DNA of 17,393 bases from Deltaproteobacteria bacterium RIFOXYA12_FULL_61_11 (GTDB lineage: Bacteria > Bdellovibrionota_F > JAHFAK01 > YA12-FULL-61-11): positions 349-17,741 of the forward strand of contig MGSU01000043.1 in assembly GCA_001799195.1 (NCBI GenBank), read 5' to 3'. How positions within the stretch are numbered: the stretch's first letter is position 1; every line of letters starts with the position of its first letter. The notes under the pieces were generated by a model that saw nothing but the letters and a program-made list of their open reading frames with translations, had not been told where the DNA came from and made no database searches. Made by a program: the position numbers and the translations under genes. Below are positions 11,920 to 17,393 of this stretch, in pieces.

Positions 11920-11940
11920 CTCCTCCCATGCAGTCATGGG
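11920..11940 (-). promoter_or_regulatory. clpB ribosome binding site with adjoining perfect hairpin
   Basis: In the mRNA sense a perfect stem CCCATG / loop ACTG / CATGGG (11940 to 11925) runs directly into AGGAG (11924-11920), six bases before the ATG. The GGG of the stem extends the Shine-Dalgarno to GGGAGGAG and could instead pair with the CCC at 11917-11915. On the same strand CCCCATGA (11941-11934) resembles a sigma-32 -10 box, but the candidate -35 CTTATGC, 17 bases upstream, is a poor match. Confidence 0.4.
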
Positions 11941-11998
11941 GTTAGGCTTACCAGAGCAGCATAAGCACGAAATCCGAGCCGACAAGACCTCGGCCGGG

Positions 11999-12835
11999 TC
12001 AACGTTTGGTCCAGCGGGCCAAACCCAAGGAGAGGAAGTAGACCAGACCAGCGAGGAGGATGATAACAGCTCCGGTCGGCAGATCGAAGACAAAGGAAGC
12101 CGCGAGACCCGACGTCGTAAAAAGGGCTCCGAGCACTATTGCCAGCATCATGGCGCCGAACATCGAGCCGACGAAGGGCAGGACAATGGCCGCGGGCAGA
12201 CTCAAGAGGGCGATGACGAGGATCAGTCCCACGATGCGCACCAGGGCGACCACGGTCAGGGCGACCAGCACGAGCAGCAACAGGGAGAGCGCGGGGACGT
12301 TCTGGCCCTGCATCGCGGCCAAACGTTGGTCGAAACAGACGGTCACCAGGCGCCGGTACCCGAGACCGCCGACCACGATGATGCACAGGTCGAGGATGCA
12401 GATCAGGACGAGATCGCTGTGGTCGACCATCAGGATGTTGCCGAAGAGGTAACTGGTCAGGTCGAGGGCATACCCCGGGGTCCTTGCCAAGAACAAGAGG
12501 CCCACGGCCATACCCACGGCCCAGAGCGCGCCGATGGCCGTATCCGCAGAACGTTTGCCGGAGAGGTCTATCCAGCCGATCAACAAGGCGGCGAGCAAGG
12601 CGAAGGCGGTGGCGCCGAGCAGAGGGTGGATGGAGGTACCGTGGACCGTGTTGGCCCAGTGGACCAGACCCAGACCGCCGAACACGGCATGGGCGATCCC
12701 TCCTCCGAGATACCCGATGCGGCGCACGACCACGTAAGGGCCGACGATGCCGCACGCCACGCTGGTCAAGAGTCCAGCGATCAGGGCGTTGCGCAAGAAG
12801 GGATAGTCCTGCAGGGCTTGCCAGAACTCACTCAT
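11999..12835 (-). CDS. znuB: zinc/manganese-type ABC transporter permease
   Basis: A 278-residue integral membrane subunit of the ABC-3 permease family (ZnuB/MntB/TroC), forming the inner-membrane channel as a dimer. I count about eight or nine hydrophobic segments. Family marks include the early GIVGPYVVVRRIGYLGGGIAHAVFGGLGL stretch (Gly/His-rich second segment), here at about 29-57, and the late RIVGLILVIALLSLPAAIV segment at about 202-220. The start was taken at the ATG at 12835, whose product MSEFWQALQDYPFLRNALIAG opens like family members. The frame extends upstream, but that would bury it in the ATPase gene. It overlaps the ATPase gene by eight bases, indicating coupled translation. Substrate choice rests on the partner binding protein, so Zn is more likely than Mn or Fe but not certain. 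Confidence 0.88.
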   Translation of the reverse strand: MSEFWQALQDYPFLRNALIAGLLTSVACGIVGPYVVVRRIGYLGGGIAHAVFGGLGLVHWANTVHGTSIHPLLGATAFALLAALLIGWIDLSGKRSADTAIGALWAVGMAVGLLFLARTPGYALDLTSYLFGNILMVDHSDLVLICILDLCIIVVGGLGYRRLVTVCFDQRLAAMQGQNVPALSLLLLVLVALTVVALVRIVGLILVIALLSLPAAIVLPFVGSMFGAMMLAIVLGALFTTSGLAASFVFDLPTGAVIILLAGLVYFLSLGLARWTKR

Positions 12836-13598
12836 CACCCTCACCTGTGCAGCAGTTGGAAGAATGGTCGACCCGGAGGGTGGTGGGCCCATAGCGATGC
12901 AGGAGAGTCTGGTCTGTGATCCTCCCGGCCTGGTGAATGGCCAGAGTGCCGTTGATGCAGGCCACGCGGTTGACGTGCGCGGTGATGAAGTCCTGGTTGT
13001 GCGAGACCATGAGGATGGTCGTGCGTTCGTTCAGCTCCGAGAGCAGGTCGTGGATGCGCTGCTGGGTCGGAGGATCGACGTTGGCCGTGGGTTCGTCGAG
13101 TACCAGCAGTTCGGGTTCGTGGACCAGGGCCCGGGCAAGCAGGGCGCGCTGTTTCAACCCGCCCGAGAGGTCTCCGAAGCGATAGCCCGCGTAATCGCCG
13201 AGATCCAGCCGGAGCAGCGCGGCTTCCACCGCCGCGTTCTCCTGCCGAGAACGCCACAATCTCGCGCCGAGCCGATGCAAGAGCCCCATACCGACGACCT
13301 CGGTCACCGTGACCGGGAAGGTCGGGTCCAGCTCCAATCCCTGCGGGACGTACCCGATGCGGAGTCGGCCGAGGCGATCGAGCCGGCGGCCGCGGTACCT
13401 GATGCTGCCCCGATCGGGGCGGAGGAAGCCGAGCAGCAGGCGCAAGAAGGTGGTTTTCCCGCCTCCGTTCGGGCCCACAATACCGATGAAATCACCGACC
13501 TGGACGGTCAACTCGAGTTCGCGGAGGACCCACTCGTGGTGGTACCGGAACCAGAGGTCCTGGATCTCGACCAAAGCCTCGGGGGTACTTGCGTGCAT
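12828..13598 (-). CDS. znuC: zinc/manganese-type ABC transporter ATP-binding protein
   Basis: A 256-residue ATPase subunit on the cytoplasmic face of the importer. All nucleotide-binding motifs are intact: Walker A GPNGGGKTT at 42-50, Q-loop Gln86, signature LSGGLKQR at 144-151, Walker B LLVLDEP at 164-170 with the D-loop NVD following, and H-loop His200 in VSHN. The single-gap Gly-rich P-loop (GPNGGGKTT) is typical of the metal ABC importer group. The tail carries CC (…SSNCCTGEGDE), unusual for the family and possibly metal-binding, which is speculation. The start ATG at 13598 lies two bases after the znuA stop; a GTG at 13604 overlapping that stop is an alternative adding two residues. The 3' end overlaps znuB by eight bases. 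Confidence 0.92.
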   Translation of the reverse strand: MHASTPEALVEIQDLWFRYHHEWVLRELELTVQVGDFIGIVGPNGGGKTTFLRLLLGFLRPDRGSIRYRGRRLDRLGRLRIGYVPQGLELDPTFPVTVTEVVGMGLLHRLGARLWRSRQENAAVEAALLRLDLGDYAGYRFGDLSGGLKQRALLARALVHEPELLVLDEPTANVDPPTQQRIHDLLSELNERTTILMVSHNQDFITAHVNRVACINGTLAIHQAGRITDQTLLHRYGPTTLRVDHSSNCCTGEGDE

Positions 13599-13600
13599 GG

Positions 13601-14494
13601 TCACCGGCCGGCCGGGGAGGAGGGAACGAGCAGCGTCGCGAGGGTCTTGGCCGTGGTCAGAGGGTCTTCTCCCAGGGGCGAGCACGGAACTACGCGCACG
13701 CCTCCCTGACGGGCGAGGGTTTCGGCGGTGCGCTGGTCGAACTCGGGTTGGACGAGCAAGACCTTGGTGCCCGCCCGACGCAACTGTTGCAAAACTCCGG
13801 TCAGTTGCCGAGGCGTCGGTAGCTTGCCCTCGAGTTCGACCGCCAGTTGGTGCAGCCCGTAGTCCTCGGCGAAATATCCGAAGGCCGGATGATAGACGGC
13901 AAGGGTACGATCCTGGAGGTTCGAAGTAAGCTCAAGGAGCTCCTGGTCGAGCGCCATGGCTCTTGAGACCAGGGCCCTGCGTCCCGCAGCGAAAAGCGCG
14001 GCCTTCTCGGGCAGCAAGCGGGCGAGGGCCTGCTCGATGGTGTGAGCCATGATCGCGCAACGCCGCGGACTGAGCCAGACGTGAGGATCGAGTGCTCCCT
14101 CCTCCCGACCGTGATCCTCGTGGCCGTGGCCTTCGAGACTCCGCCGGGGCACGTACCTCAGCATGTCCGCGACCGCGAGTCCCGGATTGAGACTCCGTAA
14201 TCTGGTCAACCAACCAGCCTCGAGGGGGAGGCCGATGGAGAAGTACAGGACAGCCCCGCTGAGCCGGGTCAATTTGGCAGGGGACGGAGCATAGGTGTGG
14301 GGAGAGTGACCGGCCTCGACCATGGTTTCCACGTGGACCAGCTCGCCAGCCACTGCGCGGACCAGACCGAGCTGAGGAGCCACGCTGACAAAAACCCTCG
14401 GAGGCCCCGCATTCTCAGCGCCGAGCACCGCGAACGGGAACCCGGCGAAGCCCAGGGTCAGGAGGAAGGGAGCAGCTCGGAATAGTGAGGTCAT
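13601..14494 (-). CDS. znuA: periplasmic zinc-type metal-binding protein of an ABC importer
   Basis: A 297-residue cluster 9 (ZnuA/TroA-like) binding protein that should deliver metal to ZnuBC. A signal peptide (about 1-26, ending near VLGAEN) precedes the mature lobes. Expected ligands are His66 (GHSPHTYAPSP), His138 (LDPHVWLSP) and His202 (VYHPAFGYFAEDYG). A short His/acid-rich loop HGHEDHG at 123-129 is the mark usually taken for zinc over manganese. The fourth ligand position, often Asp in a D-P-L-G motif, reads Ser272-PLG, next to Cys271; this fits a three-His zinc site better than a Mn site. The start at 14494 places the signal peptide at the N-terminus; the longer open frame upstream lies inside argF. 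The gene follows the argF stop by 10 bases without a clear Shine-Dalgarno. I see no recognisable Zur operator. Confidence 0.9.
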   Translation of the reverse strand: MTSLFRAAPFLLTLGFAGFPFAVLGAENAGPPRVFVSVAPQLGLVRAVAGELVHVETMVEAGHSPHTYAPSPAKLTRLSGAVLYFSIGLPLEAGWLTRLRSLNPGLAVADMLRYVPRRSLEGHGHEDHGREEGALDPHVWLSPRRCAIMAHTIEQALARLLPEKAALFAAGRRALVSRAMALDQELLELTSNLQDRTLAVYHPAFGYFAEDYGLHQLAVELEGKLPTPRQLTGVLQQLRRAGTKVLLVQPEFDQRTAETLARQGGVRVVPCSPLGEDPLTTAKTLATLLVPSSPAGR

Positions 14495-14504
14495 CGCGGC
14501 GCGT

Positions 14505-15443
14505 TCATTCGGCCAACAATTTGACCATGAGCGCCTTCTGCACGTGGAGGCGGTTCTCGGCCTGGTCGAAGACCCTCGATTGCGGCCCGTCCATGACCTC
14601 GGAGGCAAGCTCCTCACCGCGATGGGCGGGGAGACAATGCAGGACGATGGCCTTGGGCGCGGCCTTGCTCAGCAGCGCGGCGTTGATCTGGAAGGGTTGC
14701 AGCAGGGCGAACTTGGCTTCGCGGTCCTCTTCCTGGCCCATGCTCATCCACACATCGGTATAGAGCACGTCCGCGTCCTTCACCGCGGCAGTGGCGTCAT
14801 GCACGATCTCGACCCGAGCCCCGGTCTCGGCGCCGTGCTTGCGCGTCCAGGCCAGGATTTCTTCGGCGGGGCGATACTTCTCAGGGGTGCCGATGCTGAT
14901 GGAAACTCCGAAGATGGCCGCGCCGACCAAAAGGGAATGGACCATGTTGTTGCTGCCGTCGCCGAGGTAGCACAGCTTGCGGCCTGCGATGGGTCCGAAC
15001 TCTTCCTGCATGGTGAAGTAATCGGTCAAGGCCTGGCAGGGGTGCAGGTAATCGGTCAACCCGTTGATAACCGGTACCGAGCTGTAGGTGGCCAGGTCGG
15101 TGATGGTTTTATGGGCATAGGTCCTTGCCATGATGCAGTCGACATAACGGGAGAGCACCCGTGCCGTGTCTGGGATGGTCTCACCGCGGCCGAGCTGCAG
15201 GTCGTTGCGGCTGAGGTAGAGTCCCGTACCCCCGAGTTGGTAGATACCGGTCTCGAAGGAGATGCGGGTGCGGGTCGAGGGTTTCTCGAAGATCATCGCC
15301 AGGGTCTTCCCCTCGAGGAGCCGGTGAGGGTGATTGGCTTTGAGCTCGGCCTTGAGCCTGGTCGCGAGCGAGAAGATGGAGACCAACTCTTCACGGGTGT
15401 AATCCATCAAGGAAACGAAGTGACGGCCGCGCAAGGTATTCAT
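14505..15443 (-). CDS. argF: ornithine carbamoyltransferase
   Basis: Condenses carbamoyl phosphate with L-ornithine to citrulline in arginine biosynthesis; cytoplasmic, trimeric. The 312-residue length is typical. Visible motifs are STRTR at 56-60 (carbamoyl phosphate loop), HPCQ at 134-137, the ornithine-binding GDGSNNM at 161-167, D230-x3-SMG-x-E and HCLPAHRG at 269-276 with the catalytic Cys270. The ATG at 15443 has TGAGGA ending 7 bases upstream. It is separated from the other arg genes: upstream is a COG2403 GTPase gene (70-base gap with a hairpin) and downstream is znuA (10-base gap). A catabolic role is less likely, since arcA and arcC are not seen, but it is not excluded. Confidence 0.97.
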   Translation of the reverse strand: MNTLRGRHFVSLMDYTREELVSIFSLATRLKAELKANHPHRLLEGKTLAMIFEKPSTRTRISFETGIYQLGGTGLYLSRNDLQLGRGETIPDTARVLSRYVDCIMARTYAHKTITDLATYSSVPVINGLTDYLHPCQALTDYFTMQEEFGPIAGRKLCYLGDGSNNMVHSLLVGAAIFGVSISIGTPEKYRPAEEILAWTRKHGAETGARVEIVHDATAAVKDADVLYTDVWMSMGQEEDREAKFALLQPFQINAALLSKAAPKAIVLHCLPAHRGEELASEVMDGPQSRVFDQAENRLHVQKALMVKLLAE

Positions 15444-15473
15444 GCAATGTTCCTCAATGAGGGTTGGGACGCG

Positions 15474-15490
15474 GGCCCTGTCTCAGGGCC
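15474..15490 (-). repeat. perfect GC-rich hairpin between the COG2403 gene and argF
   Basis: GGCCCTG and CAGGGCC pair perfectly around a 3-base loop, in a 70-base intercistronic gap. No T-run follows on the minus strand, so it is more likely an RNA processing or stability element than a terminator. Confidence 0.45.
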
Positions 15491-15513
15491 GGGGGACCGA
15501 GGAGCGCGCGTAC

Positions 15514-16836
15514 TCAGCGCAGCAGCCCCCGTTCGGTCAGGACCTCTGCGAGGGTCGGCGAGCCGAGTTCTTGCAAGCTGTACCCGACCTTCACCGTGGG
15601 TTGTTTGATCGAGATGATCCGGCTGAGGTCGATGGGGGTGCCAATGACCACAACCTCGGCGTTCGAAGCGGCGATGGTGGCCTGAAGATCGGCAATCTGC
15701 TTGGCACCGTACCCCATGGCCGGGAGCAGGATACCGATGTCGGGATAGGTTTTAAAGGTCGTCGCGATCTCACCCACCGCGAAGGGCCGGGGGTCGATCA
15801 GTTCCTTGGCCCCATGCTTCTTGGCGGCGATGGTTCCGGCGCCGTAGCGCATGTGGCCGTGAGTCAGGGTCGGACCGTCCTCGACGACCAGGACCCGCTT
15901 GCCGCGAATATCCTGGAAGTTCGGCGAGGACAACGGCGAGGCGGCATCGATGACCAGGGCCTTGGGGTTGCAGCGCTCGATGATCCCGCGTACCGTGGCG
16001 ATGTTCTCCGGCGAGGCCGTATCGATCTTGTTGATCACGATCACGTGGGCGCGGCGCAAGTTGGTCTCGCCCGGGTAGAAGGTATCGGCATGGGTCGGCC
16101 GGTGCGGATCGACGACCACGATCTCGAGATCTGGACGGTAGAACGGGGTGTCGTTGTTACCCCCGTCCCAGAGGATCACATCGGCCTCCTGTTCGGCCTG
16201 GCGCAGGATGCGTTCGTAATCCACTCCTGCGTAGACGAGCATGCCCTGCTCGAGATGGTGTTCGTATTCCTCGCGCTCCTCGATGGTGCATTGGTGAGTC
16301 ACCAGATCGTCGAGGGTGGAGAAACGCTGTACAGCCTGGCGAGCGAGATCACCGTAAGGCATGGGGTGCCGGATGATGGCCACGGTCTTACCCTGGGCCT
16401 TGAGCAGGCTCGCGATGCGCCGAGTGGTCTGGCTCTTGCCCGAACCCGTGCGGACCGCGCAGATCGAAATCACCGGTTTCGTCGAGGCGATCATGGTGTT
16501 GCCCGTGCCCATGAGCACGAAGTCCGCGCCACGAGCGTTGACCCGGGAGGCCAGGTGCATCACGTACTCATGGGAAACATCGCTATAGGCGAACACGACC
16601 TGTTGGACGTTGTGTTGCTTGATCAACTGGTCGAGATCGCGCTCGGCCTCGATGGGGATACCGTTTGGATAGAGTTCCCCTGCCAGAACCGCGGGATAGC
16701 GGCGTCCCTCAATGCCCGGGATCTGGGTCGCGGTGAAAGCAACGACCTCGTAGGTCCGGTTGGTACGGAAGAACACATTGAAGTTGTGGAAGTCCCTGCC
16801 GGCGGCTCCCATGATGATGGTTCGTATCCTGCTCAT
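15514..16836 (-). CDS. COG2403 P-loop GTPase, related to cyclic 2,3-diphosphoglycerate synthetase
   Basis: A 440-residue cytoplasmic protein. Residues 1-118 form a Rossmann-like domain (opening IRTIIMGAAGRDFHNFN, with SDVSHEYVMHLAS at 85-97). From about 122 comes a SIMIBI-like P-loop NTPase: Walker A RTGSGKSQTTR at 129-139, WDGGNNDTPFYRPDLEIVV at about 223-241, and the guanine-recognition motif NKID at 269-272. The family includes archaeal cyclic 2,3-diphosphoglycerate synthetase from thermophilic methanogens, and bacterial members are often annotated that way; I consider that activity unproven here. A clear GGAG lies 9 bases before the ATG, and a strong promoter sits about 45 bases upstream. 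It is the first gene of the unit with argF and znuACB, suggesting a link to carbamoyl phosphate, arginine or metal metabolism (inference). Confidence 0.85.
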   Translation of the reverse strand: MSRIRTIIMGAAGRDFHNFNVFFRTNRTYEVVAFTATQIPGIEGRRYPAVLAGELYPNGIPIEAERDLDQLIKQHNVQQVVFAYSDVSHEYVMHLASRVNARGADFVLMGTGNTMIASTKPVISICAVRTGSGKSQTTRRIASLLKAQGKTVAIIRHPMPYGDLARQAVQRFSTLDDLVTHQCTIEEREEYEHHLEQGMLVYAGVDYERILRQAEQEADVILWDGGNNDTPFYRPDLEIVVVDPHRPTHADTFYPGETNLRRAHVIVINKIDTASPENIATVRGIIERCNPKALVIDAASPLSSPNFQDIRGKRVLVVEDGPTLTHGHMRYGAGTIAAKKHGAKELIDPRPFAVGEIATTFKTYPDIGILLPAMGYGAKQIADLQATIAASNAEVVVIGTPIDLSRIISIKQPTVKVGYSLQELGSPTLAEVLTERGLLR

Positions 16837-16858
16837 TTTTTATAACTCCAAGATATCA

Positions 16859-16875
16859 TTGCAGTTATCCTGCAA
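16859..16875 (-). promoter_or_regulatory. inverted repeat at the predicted transcription start of the COG2403 gene
   Basis: TTGCAG and CTGCAA flank a 5-base centre, a perfect 6-bp inverted repeat. It lies immediately downstream of the predicted start (about 16876), so it could be a repressor operator or a 5' leader hairpin. It resembles no operator I can name; it is not an ArgR box. Confidence 0.4.
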
Positions 16876-16882
16876 CGGGCGC

Positions 16883-16911
16883 ATCCTACAGGATCCTGCG
16901 GAAAAGGTCAA
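16883..16911 (-). promoter_or_regulatory. sigma-70-type promoter for the COG2403-argF-znu unit
   Basis: Read on the minus strand: TTGACC (-35, 16906-16911), 17-base spacer, TAGGAT (-10, 16883-16888). The predicted start is about 16876, giving a 40-base leader. The spacer contains the perfect palindrome CAGGATCCTG (16889-16898), and ATCCTAC/AGGAT around the -10 also forms an inverted repeat. Confidence 0.65.
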
Positions 16912-16954
16912 GAAATGTTCCGGACAAAGCGGGAAAAGATCGATAAATACTCAT

Positions 16955-16974
16955 CAACGATTTGATTTTCGTTG
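16955..16974. repeat. inverted repeat upstream of the COG2403 promoter
   Basis: CAACGA (16955-16960) and TCGTTG (16969-16974) form a perfect 6-bp inverted repeat with an 8-base AT-rich centre, centred about 55 bases upstream of the -35. Position and form suit a dimeric regulator's binding site; no known regulator is recognised. Confidence 0.3.
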
Positions 16975-17153
16975 CATATTTCAAGTAATACGGATGCCGC
17001 ATTGCGCCGTACGGTGCGGTCATGAAGCATGCCCGAATCCCCAGGTCTGACTTCGAAGTATTGTGGTGCGTCTTCTTTTTTTGTAAGTATGCCTTCAGTC
17101 TTGGGCTGGATTGCAGATTGTTCGTCACCACATTGGGGTGGCGCCGACGGGGG

Positions 17154-17189
17154 ACCCCCACCACGCGCAAGCATGAGCATGGTGGGGGT
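17154..17189. repeat. 10-bp perfect inverted repeat with 16-base loop
   Basis: ACCCCCACCA (17154-17163) and TGGTGGGGGT (17180-17189) pair perfectly. Neither strand continues into a T-run, so it is not a standard intrinsic terminator. It could be an operator, a structured leader RNA or a small mobile palindrome; no copy is present elsewhere in the window. Confidence 0.5.
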
Positions 17190-17253
17190 GAGAGGCGACA
17201 GGACCCCTTACCCTAACCAAGACGGAAGGATTACTTTTGGAATGCATAATTGC

Positions 17254-17282
17254 TTGTCGCAAAAGAGACCTGATGGTACCTT
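17254..17282 (+). promoter_or_regulatory. candidate plus-strand promoter for a gene beyond the right edge
   Basis: TTGTCG (17254-17259), 17-base spacer, TACCTT (17277-17282). A second overlapping possibility is TTGCCG (17281-17286), 18 bases, TAGAGG (17305-17310). Either would give a leader of about 80-105 bases to the window end. Both are moderate matches. Confidence 0.3.
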
Positions 17283-17393
17283 GCCGGCCTATAAAAGACG
17301 GCTGTAGAGGGGTGTGCGTCCTAAAAGTGGGTTTTCAGGCAGCACAGCGAGATTCCCAGAAGTCCTCGAAGCGGGCAGAGAGGGAGACACAAC

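Larger units (their letters stand above)
16912..17393. other. 482-base region without a convincing gene; several inverted repeats
   Basis: More AT-rich than the rest of the window, at least up to about 17100. It holds the inverted repeat at 16955-16974, a near-palindrome GCGCCGTACGGTGC (17004-17017), the palindrome ACTTCGAAGT (17050-17059), a run of seven T at 17076-17082 and the long stem at 17154-17189. Open frames of 64-94 codons exist on both strands but have low-complexity or atypical composition and no ribosome site. The last bases (GAGAGGGAGACACAAC) look like a Shine-Dalgarno leader for a plus-strand gene starting beyond 17393. Confidence 0.45.

Noticed and set aside
11914-12093. N-terminal extension of ClpB to an upstream ATG at 12093
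   Set aside because: The extra 60 residues are Ser/Pro-rich, overlap znuB, and lie beyond the strong Shine-Dalgarno serving the ATG at 11913.
17055-17082. GAAG...CTTC followed by seven T, terminator-like
   Set aside because: The stem is only four A/T-containing pairs with a 13-base loop, and no plus-strand gene lies upstream.
16908-17180. 90-codon minus-strand frame upstream of the COG2403 gene
   Set aside because: It reads into the -35 of the promoter, lacks a ribosome site and shows no known domain. Its composition is not like the neighbouring genes, though a gene remnant cannot be fully excluded.
17238-17254. Sigma-54-like TGG...TGC element
   Set aside because: There are 11 rather than 10 bases between the invariant GG and GC, and the rest of the consensus is poor, so it is not a credible target for the NtrC-type regulator.
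17100-17265. tRNA-like CCCCCACCA ends on both strands near 17154-17189
   Set aside because: No matching acceptor 5' strand at the correct distance and no T-loop GTTCRANYC; the CCA arises from the inverted repeat.

Overview
The window looks like a chromosomal segment of a GC-rich, Gram-negative bacterium. A lipoprotein with a clear lipobox, an exported S41 protease, a ZnuABC-type importer, a HemX-HemA gene pair and an NtrC-type regulator leading an operon together suggest a deltaproteobacteria-like lineage (Desulfobacterota or Myxococcota in the broad sense). This placement is inference; there is no rRNA or other marker gene in the window. I see no phage, insertion sequence, CRISPR array, tRNA or rRNA.

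Left block (1-6810, minus strand): a tightly packed six-gene operon read leftward from a good sigma-70-type promoter at 6782-6810. In order it encodes an NtrC-family sigma-54 response regulator, a large S41/PDZ protease with a long C-terminal extension, a two-TM HAMP-like coiled-coil membrane protein, a stand-alone GspE-N/MshEN domain protein (the fold that binds cyclic di-GMP in secretion and pilus ATPases), a small lipoprotein, and the first 79 codons of cutA, which runs off the window edge. Three of the five junctions are 4-base start/stop overlaps. The response regulator, protease, membrane coiled coil, MshEN protein and lipoprotein could form an envelope-spanning signalling or proteolysis module. 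This is the best candidate for an undescribed system here.

Middle block (6883-9080, plus strand): a divergent promoter drives hemX (a CcsA-family membrane protein without the heme-handling WWD motif) and hemA (glutamyl-tRNA reductase, first committed step of C5 tetrapyrrole synthesis). Downstream, 9081-9327 is mostly non-coding but contains a 30-codon frame that would encode a single-TM peptide.

Right block (9328-16911, minus strand): from a strong promoter at 16883-16911 run a COG2403 P-loop GTPase related to cyclic 2,3-diphosphoglycerate synthetase, argF (ornithine carbamoyltransferase), znuA, znuC and znuB (zinc-type ABC importer), and after an 85-base gap clpB (disaggregase). The clpB leader carries a perfect hairpin adjoining its ribosome binding site.

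Right edge (16912-17393): no convincing gene. It holds several inverted repeats, including a 10-bp perfect stem at 17154-17189, and a plus-strand promoter-like sequence. It ends in a purine-rich, ribosome-binding-site-like stretch, as if a plus-strand gene starts just beyond the window.
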